DNA of 5,804 nucleotides from BM520 sp964594665 (GTDB taxonomy: Bacteria; Bacteroidota; Bacteroidia; Bacteroidales; BM520): assembly GCA_964594665.1 (NCBI GenBank), contig CAZQNY010000150.1, positions 1-5,804 on the forward strand. The letters run 5' to 3'. Under the pieces are notes generated by a model. The model did no database searches. It was not told the origin of the DNA and saw nothing but the letters and a program-made list of their open reading frames with translations. Both the position numbers and the translations under genes were made by a program. Below are positions 1-5,207 of the stretch, piece by piece (the stretch's first letter is position 1; each line of letters starts with the position of its first letter).

Positions 1-229
1 TTGCCTGTTTTTTGGTAGCGACAAAAAGGATTTTCTTTCCTGATTTGGCAATTTGTTTCACTGCGTTGGCAGCCTCATCAATTTTCGCTTGTGTTTTATA
101 TAAGTCGATGATGTGAATACCATTACGCTCCATAAAGATGTAAGGAGCCATATTAGGATTCCACTTTCTTTTAAGGTGACCGAAGTGAACACCTGCATCT
201 AATAATTCTTCAAAACTTACTCTGGACAT
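1..229 (-). CDS. rpsB: 30S ribosomal protein uS2 (RpsB), 5' part only
   Basis: This is the N-terminal part of ribosomal protein uS2, a component of the small subunit near the mRNA exit side. The ATG is at 227-229 (minus strand), and 76 complete codons are visible before the gene leaves the window at position 1. The translation starts MSRVSFEELLDAGVHFGHL and continues with the uS2 hallmarks: HFGH at residues 15-18, KWNPNMAPYIF at 22-32, an IHIIDLYKT segment, and a KKILFVATKKQ strand near the break. The start is supported by the match to the family N-terminus and by an A/T-rich tract just upstream, typical of Bacteroidota, without a Shine-Dalgarno. It lies 120 bp downstream of rpsI on the same strand. 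tsf usually follows rpsB in bacteria but would be outside the window. Confidence 0.97.
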   Translation of the reverse strand, partial: MSRVSFEELLDAGVHFGHLKRKWNPNMAPYIFMERNGIHIIDLYKTQAKIDEAANAVKQIAKSGKKILFVATKKQA

Positions 230-272
230 GTTATTTTTTTTAAGTTAGTTTACTTTCTGTTATTCACAATCA

Positions 273-304
273 CCGGGTAGTTTGTCCTTGGGAGAAAGTC
301 CCGG
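273..304 (-). promoter_or_regulatory. Candidate structured leader upstream of rpsB
   Basis: Inside the rpsI-rpsB gap, read on the minus strand, CCGGG (300-304) can pair with CCCGG (273-277). The enclosed sequence can form a second short helix, UCC/GGA with loop CAA (285-293), across an asymmetric internal loop. This is the only GC-rich patch in an A/T-rich spacer, and it ends about 43 nt before the rpsB start. The shape resembles the bulged hairpins that S2 uses elsewhere for autogenous control, but no known family was matched. It is not followed by a T-tract, so a terminator is less likely. Confidence 0.4.
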
Positions 305-349
305 CAATTTAGATACTAAACGTAACTGGAATATCAGTTTAAAATTAAA

Positions 350-736
350 TTAACGTTTACTGAACTGGAATTTCTTACGAGCTTTAGGCTGACCGGGTTT
401 CTTACGTTCAACCATACGTGGATCACGACGCATAAGGCCCTGGGCTTTGAGTGCGGGGCGATATTCTTCGTTGATTTCAACCAGAGCGCGGCTGACAGCC
501 AAACGAAGGGCTTCTGCCTGTCCGTTAAATCCACCACCATCGAGGTTCACTTTAACATCATACTTACCTTCAGTTTCAGTAATAATGAAAGGCTGACGTA
601 CGACATACTGCAAAGTAGCGATGGGGAAATACTCTTTATAATCTTTTTTATTTACGGTAATCTGACCGGTACCTTCAGTAAGATAGATACGGGCGATGGC
701 TTTTTTTCTTCTGCCAATTTTGTTAATTACTTCCAT
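350..736 (-). CDS. rpsI: 30S ribosomal protein uS9 (RpsI)
   Basis: This encodes ribosomal protein uS9, whose basic C-terminal tail reaches the P-site tRNA in the 30S subunit. The protein has 128 residues, the usual length in this phylum. It opens with MEVINKIGRRKKAIARIYL. The conserved core GGGFNGQAEALRLAVSRAL lies at about residues 67-85. The tail from residue 101 contains LMRRDPRMVERKKPGQPKAR and ends KKFQFSKR, the classic uS9 terminus with its final Lys-Arg. The start codon is six nucleotides after the rplM stop, so the two are very likely co-transcribed and translationally coupled. Nothing is truncated or unusual. Confidence 0.98.
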   Translation of the reverse strand: MEVINKIGRRKKAIARIYLTEGTGQITVNKKDYKEYFPIATLQYVVRQPFIITETEGKYDVKVNLDGGGFNGQAEALRLAVSRALVEINEEYRPALKAQGLMRRDPRMVERKKPGQPKARKKFQFSKR

Positions 737-742
737 CGATCT

Positions 743-1198
743 TTATTTAATTGTGTTAAGATTAAGAACTTTGGGGTTTTGACCTTCGTGAGGATGTTCT
801 GTACCGGCATATACCTTAAGGTTACGGAAAAGCTCAGAGCCAAGACGGTTCTTAGGCAGCATACCTTTAACAGCTTTCTCAATGATAGCTTCAGGTTTTT
901 TTGCCAGCATTTCACGTACAGAAGTAATACGCTGCCCGCCCGGATAACCGGTATGGCGCATATATTCTTTCTGATCCCATTTAAGGCCGGTAAGACGAAT
1001 CTTCTCGGCGTTGATAACGATAACGTTATCGCCACAATCCACGTGTGGTGTGAATGAAGGCTTATGTTTTCCTCTGAGTACAAGAGCTACTTTGGCAGCC
1101 AGACGGCCCAGCACCTCGTTTTCAGCGTCAACAATCACCCATTCTTTCTTAACAGTTTCCTTATTCGCGGAAACAGTCTTGTAACTAAGCGTGTTCAT
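743..1198 (-). CDS. rplM: 50S ribosomal protein uL13 (RplM)
   Basis: This encodes ribosomal protein uL13, an early assembly protein of the large subunit. The product has 151 residues, normal for Bacteroidota. Visible family blocks are KEWVIVDAENEVLGRLAAKVA near residues 18-37, HVDCGDNVIVINA at 52-64, GYPGG at 84-88, KGMLPKNRLG at 111-120, and AGTEHPHEGQ at 131-140. It is the first gene of the leftward rplM-rpsI cluster. A near-consensus promoter lies about 55 to 85 bp upstream, giving a predicted leader of roughly 45-50 nt. The start MNTLSYKTVSANKETV matches the family N-terminus well, and no upstream alternative is needed. Confidence 0.98.
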   Translation of the reverse strand: MNTLSYKTVSANKETVKKEWVIVDAENEVLGRLAAKVALVLRGKHKPSFTPHVDCGDNVIVINAEKIRLTGLKWDQKEYMRHTGYPGGQRITSVREMLAKKPEAIIEKAVKGMLPKNRLGSELFRNLKVYAGTEHPHEGQNPKVLNLNTIK

Positions 1199-1217
1199 GT
1201 TGTTTTTCTTTTGTCGC

Positions 1218-1232
1218 TATAATAAAATTATA
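1218..1232 (-). promoter_or_regulatory. rplM: A/T inverted repeat in the rplM leader
   Basis: TATAAT (1218-1223) and ATTATA (1227-1232) form a perfect 6-bp dyad around AAA, inside the predicted rplM 5' leader and about 20 nt before the start codon. It could form a weak A-U hairpin with a tight loop. It may only reflect A/T richness, and no ribosomal-protein leader family was identified. Confidence 0.2.
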
Positions 1233-1251
1233 CTACTCCTAAAAAGGGGTG

Positions 1252-1283
1252 CAAAAATAGAAGTATATTTTATAAAACACAAA
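1252..1283 (-). promoter_or_regulatory. Promoter of the rplM-rpsI operon
   Basis: On the minus strand the -7 box TATTTTTG (complement of 1252-1259) matches TAnnTTTG exactly. A -33 TTTG (complement of 1280-1283) lies 20 bp upstream. Both elements and the spacing fit the Bacteroidota primary-sigma promoter. Transcription would begin near 1246-1248, leaving a short leader before the rplM ATG at 1198. It is the best-matching promoter in the window, as expected for a ribosomal operon. Confidence 0.85.
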
Positions 1284-1313
1284 TTATTAGATTACTAAAT
1301 AAAAAAAATCACT

Positions 1314-1329
1314 GAAAGAGAGCTCTTTC
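1314..1329. repeat. 16-bp dyad symmetry in the divergent intergenic region
   Basis: GAAAGAG (1314-1320) and CTCTTTC (1323-1329) are perfect inverted repeats separated by AG. The element sits between the rplM promoter and the LytTR-like direct repeats, overlapping the first base of the latter. The symmetry suits a homodimeric DNA-binding protein, but the centre is too small for a good RNA hairpin. No known operator was recognised. Confidence 0.35.
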
Positions 1330-1360
1330 GCCATTCACCTGCCAAAAAACGTCATTCACC
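1329..1360 (+). promoter_or_regulatory. Tandem 11-bp direct repeats, candidate LytTR regulator operator
   Basis: CGCCATTCACC (1329-1339) and CGTCATTCACC (1350-1360) differ at one base and repeat with a period of exactly 21 bp, which is two helical turns. The fully identical part is CATTCACC-N13-CATTCACC. LytTR-domain regulators typically bind paired direct repeats about 21-22 bp apart, and the known YehT and YpdB sites have this arrangement. A third partial copy, TTCACC, lies at 1381-1386. The pair ends 32 bp upstream of the -7 box of the operon encoding a LytTR regulator, so positive autoregulation is a natural inference. Confidence 0.6.
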
Positions 1361-1392
1361 GATTTGTACTTTTACACTCCTTCACCCTACCC

Positions 1393-1400
1393 TACTTTTG
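1393..1400 (+). promoter_or_regulatory. -7 promoter box of the LiaF-like/kinase/regulator operon
   Basis: TACTTTTG matches the Bacteroidota -7 consensus TAnnTTTG perfectly and lies 27 bp before the ATG at 1428. No TTG occurs at the usual 18-21 bp upstream. The nearest TTTG, at 1363-1366, is 26 bp away, too far for an ordinary -33 element. A good -7 box without a -33 element is what an activator-dependent promoter would show, consistent with the direct repeats just upstream. Confidence 0.7.
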
Positions 1401-1427
1401 CATTAAAACAATTAAAAATCATTTGCT

Positions 1428-2195
1428 ATGAACGATCAAAATCAAAACAATCGCAACAACAAATGGGGCGAACATCACAAAAACTGTAACCAAAACCGCC
1501 CCAGAGGGGTGTTTTCCATCGCATTTATTCTTATTGCCGTAGGGCTTGTTCTGTTATTGAATTCCTTAAACATCATTCCCAACAGCGTAGAGCATGTGCT
1601 TATTTCCTGGCCCATGTTGCTGGTAGTAATAGGTATAGGAGGCTTTTTCAAAGACCATAACAATATGGGCAACTGGATTGTCTTATCAGTGGGTGCCTTT
1701 TTTCTTATCCCCAGAATATGGGATATCCCTGACTACACCGGCACTTTCTGGCCACTGATTCTTATTCTTATCGGAATATTACTTTTAACCCGTTCGGGGG
1801 AGCTGCGACGACGCGTCAGAGAGGCCTCAGTGACGGCAAACAAAGGTACCGACGAGTATATTGATGATGTAAATATCTTTGGCGGGGGACAACGCATCTA
1901 CACCTCACAGAACTTTCGCGGAGGAAAAGTAACTTCCATCTTTGGCGGATCTGAGATCGATCTTACCAAAGCAAAACTCGCCCCCGGAACAAATATCATT
2001 GAAGTAGCTTATGTTTTTGGCGGTTCGACAATTATTGTTCCTTCATCATGGACCCTCCGAATCGAAACAACTGCTATTTTCGGCAGCATCACCGACAAAA
2101 GAATGATTACTCCCAACCCAGATGCGGAGAATGACGCCATTCTTGTTATAAAAGGTTCAGCCATTTTCGGTGGCGGAGAAATAAAAAGTTACTAA
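1428..2195 (+). CDS. LiaF-like membrane protein with FGG-repeat C-terminal domain
   Basis: This 255-residue protein has three parts. Residues 1-26 are a polar, Asn/Gln-rich cytoplasmic tail. Residues 28-120 contain about four hydrophobic segments (near 28-46, 57-75, 82-95 and 105-120), with the repeated WP-plus-hydrophobic pattern of the LiaF-type transmembrane domain. After a basic stretch (ELRRRVREA), residues 146-255 form a beta-rich domain with repeated glycine motifs: FGGG at 151, FGG at 172, FGG at 197, FGS at 218 and FGGG at 247. That pattern resembles the C-terminal domain of LiaF/VraT-type proteins, which in Firmicutes sit beside and restrain a cognate envelope-stress kinase. It is the first gene of the operon, ending 11 bp before the kinase ATG. 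By context it probably modulates that kinase at the inner membrane. The family assignment is firm, but the role in this phylum is inferred. Confidence 0.85.
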   Translation: MNDQNQNNRNNKWGEHHKNCNQNRPRGVFSIAFILIAVGLVLLLNSLNIIPNSVEHVLISWPMLLVVIGIGGFFKDHNNMGNWIVLSVGAFFLIPRIWDIPDYTGTFWPLILILIGILLLTRSGELRRRVREASVTANKGTDEYIDDVNIFGGGQRIYTSQNFRGGKVTSIFGGSEIDLTKAKLAPGTNIIEVAYVFGGSTIIVPSSWTLRIETTAIFGSITDKRMITPNPDAENDAILVIKGSAIFGGGEIKSY

Positions 2196-2206
2196 TTTTG
2201 ATTGCG

Positions 2207-3283
2207 ATGCTAAATCCAATTACAAATAACCGAAAAAACATACTTTTATATTCACTTGTGTGGGTTGTAATTCTTGCAGCCCACTACTTTCTTTTCTCCC
2301 TGGGAAATAATTTATCTCACGGAATTATTATTGCTGATTCCTTGATACAGATCAGCTTTCTATATGCCCTTGGCATAGGCATTTGGCATATCACGGTGGC
2401 ACAAAAAACCGACAATGCCTTTGCCCCGGAGCGTTGGGTCGGGATTTTCATCACAGGAATCGTTATCGTGATCCTCTGGCAAATTTTTGCAGGAGGCATC
2501 ACCTGGCTGATAAGCAGCAAATCAGAAGAATATATTACAGCTTTTAAAACTGCTCTCCCCTACCGCCTGATGTTTGGCCTGTTTACCTACCTTACACTAA
2601 CCATTGTTTATCATAACATCATTGTGTTTCAGGAATTTACCGAACGAAAACTCCGGGAGGAGAAGCTACGAAGCAGTATTGCAGAGCAGGAGCTCAATAT
2701 GTTACATTCACAAATCAACCCGCATTTTCTGTTTAACAGTCTGAATTCCATCAGTGCCCTTACCATGTCGGATCCATTTAAAGCCTACGACATGACCATA
2801 AAACTTTCGGATTTCCTGCGTTTCTCCATAAAAACCCGCGATAAACAAATCCACTCGCTGAAGGAAGAGCTAAATGTTTGTAACCGATATATGGACATTG
2901 AGAAGGTACGCTTCGGGGAAAAGATCCATTACCGCCAGACCCTGCCTGCGGAATGCGAGGATGCGCAGGTTCCAAGGTTAATTATCCAGCCCCTGCTCGA
3001 AAACGCGCTAAAACACGGAGCTTATGAAACAACAGGGTCGTGCGATATTGAAGTGCTGTGTTCAACATTGGGTTCCGACTTGTTAATTAAGGTAAAAAAC
3101 AGCTATGACGCCGGGGCGGTGCAGCCTAAAAAAGGAAGAGGTGTAGGGCTTTCCAATATCCGCAAGCGTCTGGAGCTTATGTACGACCGCCATGCAGGAA
3201 TGCAAATCAATAAAACCGATCAGCTCTTTGAAGTAAACATTCATATACCTTTATCCGCAAATCATGACACAGAAAAACATTAA
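2207..3283 (+). CDS. LytS/YehU-family sensor histidine kinase
   Basis: This is an integral-membrane histidine kinase of the His_kinase (LytS/YehU) type, expected to phosphorylate the adjacent LytTR regulator. Four hydrophobic segments (near residues 12-32, 40-63, 77-102 and 117-141) are followed by a charged helix (143-165) and the phospho-acceptor box QINPHFLFNSLNS, with His173. The ATP-binding part has the N-box PLLENALKH (Asn266) and a glycine box GRGVGLSNIRKRL (310-322). There is no obvious large extracytoplasmic sensor domain, so the signal may come through the membrane segments or the LiaF-like partner. The ATG at 2207 was chosen, giving 358 residues. An in-frame TTG at 2198 would add three residues but lies only two bases after the upstream stop. 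The 3' end overlaps the regulator gene by 20 bp, implying translational coupling. Confidence 0.93.
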   Translation: MLNPITNNRKNILLYSLVWVVILAAHYFLFSLGNNLSHGIIIADSLIQISFLYALGIGIWHITVAQKTDNAFAPERWVGIFITGIVIVILWQIFAGGITWLISSKSEEYITAFKTALPYRLMFGLFTYLTLTIVYHNIIVFQEFTERKLREEKLRSSIAEQELNMLHSQINPHFLFNSLNSISALTMSDPFKAYDMTIKLSDFLRFSIKTRDKQIHSLKEELNVCNRYMDIEKVRFGEKIHYRQTLPAECEDAQVPRLIIQPLLENALKHGAYETTGSCDIEVLCSTLGSDLLIKVKNSYDAGAVQPKKGRGVGLSNIRKRLELMYDRHAGMQINKTDQLFEVNIHIPLSANHDTEKH

Positions 3284-4013
3284 AGCAATTATCATTGATG
3301 ATGAAGCACTGGCCCGACAGATAATCAGTAGGTTTCTGGAAAACTGGCCTCAGGTGCAAATTGTGGACGAATGCAATGATGGCTTCGAAGCGTTTAAATC
3401 TATCCAGGAGCATAAGCCTGATTTAATATTTCTGGATATTCAGATGCCCCGGGTAAATGGTTTTGAATTGCTGGAGATTCTTGATGACCCGCCACGTATT
3501 ATTTTCAGTACGGCACATGATGAATATGCTCTCAAGGCCTTTGAAAAAAATGCTGTCGACTATCTTTTAAAACCATACACTACATCACGTTTCGGGCAGG
3601 CCATGGAAAAAGTACTGGAAAAGATTGAAGGGGGCATACCGCAGCAAACCATTGCTGTAGAAGAGAATCAACAGGCACAGGAATTCCTCAACCGCATCGT
3701 AGTAAAAGACGGATCGCATGTTGAAATCATTCCCGTCAATGACATCCTTTTTCTGGAAGCTGCGGACGATTATGTTATGATAAACACGCATAAAGAGCGG
3801 TTTATAAAACAGTCAACGTTAAAATTTTACGAAAACAACCTTTCCCCGGAACAATTTGTGCGCGTCCATCGATCGTTCATTATTGCCCTTGAAGCGATTA
3901 ATCGCATTGAGCCGTATTCAAAAGACAATTTTCAGGTAATTTTAAAGAATGGTAATACGGTTCCTGCCAGCCGCTCAGGGTACAAAAAACTTCGTGAGCT
4001 GTTAAAGTTCTGA
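3264..4013 (+). CDS. LytTR-family response regulator
   Basis: This 249-residue DNA-binding response regulator is the partner of the upstream LytS-type kinase. The receiver domain (about 5-125) has the acidic pair Asp12-Asp13, the phosphorylation site Asp58 in FLDIQMPR, Ser82-Thr83 in IFSTAHDEYALKAF, and Lys103 in YLLKPY, so it should be functional. A linker leads to a LytTR domain (about 144-248) with the family features RIVVKDGSHVEIIPVNDILFLEA (as a spaced block), VRVHRSFII, and a C-terminal VPASRSGYKKLRELL segment. LytTR proteins bind direct repeats in DNA, and a suitable pair lies in front of this operon. The ATG at 3264 lies inside the end of the kinase gene; MTQKNIKAIIIDDEA is a standard receiver N-terminus, so the overlap is accepted. 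No terminator is visible after the stop. Confidence 0.95.
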   Translation: MTQKNIKAIIIDDEALARQIISRFLENWPQVQIVDECNDGFEAFKSIQEHKPDLIFLDIQMPRVNGFELLEILDDPPRIIFSTAHDEYALKAFEKNAVDYLLKPYTTSRFGQAMEKVLEKIEGGIPQQTIAVEENQQAQEFLNRIVVKDGSHVEIIPVNDILFLEAADDYVMINTHKERFIKQSTLKFYENNLSPEQFVRVHRSFIIALEAINRIEPYSKDNFQVILKNGNTVPASRSGYKKLRELLKF

Positions 4014-4032
4014 CAGGGTAAACGGATTTTCG

Positions 4033-4040
4033 TACTTTTG
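4033..4040 (+). promoter_or_regulatory. gldA: -7 promoter box of gldA
   Basis: TACTTTTG fits TAnnTTTG perfectly, 24 bp before the gldA ATG, so gldA can be transcribed separately from the two-component operon. The -33 element is poor: only TTCTG at 4008-4012, 20 bp upstream, resembles it. Because no terminator separates the genes, read-through from the upstream operon is also possible. Confidence 0.65.
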
Positions 4041-4064
4041 CCCCAATAAAAAAAAGCGGTTATC

Positions 4065-4973
4065 ATGTCAATATCGGTAAAAGGAATATCAAAATTATAC
4101 GGAGCACAGAAAGCACTGGATAACATATCATTGGAAATCATTCCCGGAGAAGTGGTAGGCTTGTTGGGCCCTAACGGAGCCGGAAAATCTACACTGATGA
4201 AGATTATCACCTGCTATCTGCCACCATCTTCCGGCGATGTTACTGTTTATGGTGAGAGCATCCATGAAAATCCGCTTGCCATAAAGGAGCGCATAGGGTA
4301 TCTTCCTGAGCAGAATCCGCTGTATTACGACATGTATGTGAGAGAGTACCTGGAATTTATTGCCGGGTTACACCGGATAAGAAACAAGAAGCAAAGGATC
4401 GGCGAAATCATCGAGCTGACAGGTCTGGGCCCTGAGAGTCACAAAAAGATCGGGATGCTTTCCAAGGGCTACAAGCAGCGCGTAGGGCTTGGCCAGGCAC
4501 TTATTCACGACCCGGAAGTGCTTATCCTCGACGAGCCCACCGGTGGGCTGGATCCCAACCAGCTGGCAGAAATAAGAGCGCTGATTTCCAATGTGGGCAA
4601 AGAAAAAACCGTAATCCTTTCAACCCATATCATGCAGGAGGTAGAAGCCATGTGCCAGCGGGTGGTAATTATCAACAAAGGAAAAATTATTACCGATAAA
4701 CCCATTGGAGAAATCTCCGGCGACAATCCCGATCAGGTTCATATTAAGGTAGAATTTGGAAAATCCATCCCTGTAAATAAAATCAGAGCTCTTGATGGTG
4801 TTATCGAGGTAACAAAAACTGAAAAGGAAAATATTTACCTGATCACCTCCGGGATAAAGAGCGATATACGGGCAAAAATATTTCACTTTGCCGTTGAAGA
4901 AGGTACCGAAGTACTCTCCATGCAAAAAGAGACCGGCAAGCTGGAAGATATCTTCAGGAACCTCACAAAATAA
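4065..4973 (+). CDS. gldA: GldA-type ABC transporter ATP-binding protein
   Basis: This 302-residue ABC ATPase closely resembles GldA, the ATP-binding subunit linked to gliding motility in Flavobacterium, which is thought to work with GldF and GldG at the inner membrane. Nucleotide-binding motifs are complete: Walker A GPNGAGKS (35-42), Q-loop region YLPEQNPLY (79-87), signature LSKGYKQR (132-139), Walker B LILDEP (153-158) with Glu157, and H-loop His188 in LSTHIMQEVEAMC. The segment NPLYYDMYVREYLEF, the phrase LTGLGPESHKKIG (118-130), and the C-terminal ending LEDIFRNLTK all recall GldA rather than a generic drug exporter. The C-terminal 80 residues form the accessory domain typical of this subfamily. 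No permease is adjacent, but gldA is also found apart from gldFG in other members. GldA-like proteins occur in non-gliding Bacteroidota, so motility should not be assumed. Confidence 0.85.
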   Translation: MSISVKGISKLYGAQKALDNISLEIIPGEVVGLLGPNGAGKSTLMKIITCYLPPSSGDVTVYGESIHENPLAIKERIGYLPEQNPLYYDMYVREYLEFIAGLHRIRNKKQRIGEIIELTGLGPESHKKIGMLSKGYKQRVGLGQALIHDPEVLILDEPTGGLDPNQLAEIRALISNVGKEKTVILSTHIMQEVEAMCQRVVIINKGKIITDKPIGEISGDNPDQVHIKVEFGKSIPVNKIRALDGVIEVTKTEKENIYLITSGIKSDIRAKIFHFAVEEGTEVLSMQKETGKLEDIFRNLTK

Positions 4974-4983
4974 GGGGTATTTA

Positions 4984-5012
4984 TTGTAATATTCTATTTT
5001 TTTGTACTTTTG
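4984..5012 (+). promoter_or_regulatory. metK: Promoter of metK
   Basis: TTG (4984-4986), an 18-bp spacer and TACTTTTG (5005-5012) make a complete Bacteroidota promoter starting about 10 bp after the gldA stop codon. Transcription should begin near 5016-5019, almost exactly where the predicted riboswitch helix P1 begins. The metK ATG is about 190 nt downstream, leaving an unusually long leader. Confidence 0.8.
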
Positions 5013-5017
5013 CAACA

Positions 5018-5068
5018 TGTGGAAAGATTTGTCTGATTGCAACCACGGTAAAATAATGCTAAAACGAG
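5018..5068 (+). ncRNA. SAM-II (metA/SAM_alpha-type) riboswitch aptamer in the metK leader
   Basis: The sequence aligns almost base for base with the SAM-II aptamer. P1 is GTGG (5019-5022) pairing with CCAC (5043-5046), with a possible extra U-G pair at its base. The loop carries the conserved GATTTG (5026-5031) and ATTGCAA (5036-5042). After P1 comes GGTAAAATAAT (5047-5057) and then GCTAAAA (5058-5064), the conserved 3' strand of the pseudoknot. The spacing from the P1 3' strand to the end of GCTAAAA is 18 nt, the same as in the marine metX aptamer as I recall it. P2 is weaker here: GC/GC plus C5033-T5034 with A5067-G5068. SAM-II RNAs sense S-adenosylmethionine and repress methionine and SAM genes; metK makes SAM, so the context fits feedback control. 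The match is from memory, not from a covariance search. Confidence 0.78.
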
Positions 5069-5176
5069 TTTTTATTCGGAATTTTTACCTTTATACAATC
5101 GCCCAAACCTTCCCCTTTTAATAACAGGTTACTTTATTGAGGGTCAATTATTTATGCCCTGTTTCAAGTAGCCCGG

Positions 5177-5201
5177 ACAATTTGTTTAACCCTTAAATTG
5201 T
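5177..5201 (+). promoter_or_regulatory. metK: Hairpin directly before the metK start codon
   Basis: ACAATTT (5177-5183) and AAATTGT (5195-5201) form a perfect 7-bp stem, extendable by two G-U pairs, with an 11-nt loop that contains ACCCTT. The stem ends six bases before the metK ATG, so it could limit ribosome access. The loop is complementary to GAGGGT at 5139-5144 (one G-U pair), allowing a tertiary or alternative pairing. It could be the expression platform of the riboswitch, but it is A/U-rich and may be coincidental. Confidence 0.35.
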
Positions 5202-5207
5202 TTTAAA

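Noticed and set aside
727..1083. 118-codon open frame on the minus strand
   Set aside because: It overlaps rplM in another frame; rplM is unmistakable and the alternative product looks like out-of-frame translation.
2198..2206. TTG start for the histidine kinase
   Set aside because: It would add only three residues and sits two bases after the upstream stop; the in-frame ATG at 2207 is a better start.
4014..4032. Terminator after the response regulator gene
   Set aside because: No inverted repeat followed by a T-run is visible, so read-through into gldA cannot be excluded.
4974..5004. T-run after gldA as an intrinsic terminator
   Set aside because: The run of T at about 4997-5003 has no stable GC-containing stem before it and is better read as part of the metK promoter spacer.
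4620..5042. 140-codon open frame on the minus strand
   Set aside because: It lies antisense to the 3' half of gldA, runs over the metK promoter and aptamer, and its translation resembles no family; it is a shadow of real features.
5177..5204. Hairpin plus TTTT before metK as an intrinsic terminator
   Set aside because: The stem has only two G-C pairs and the U-run is four bases, too weak for a typical terminator; a translational role is more plausible.
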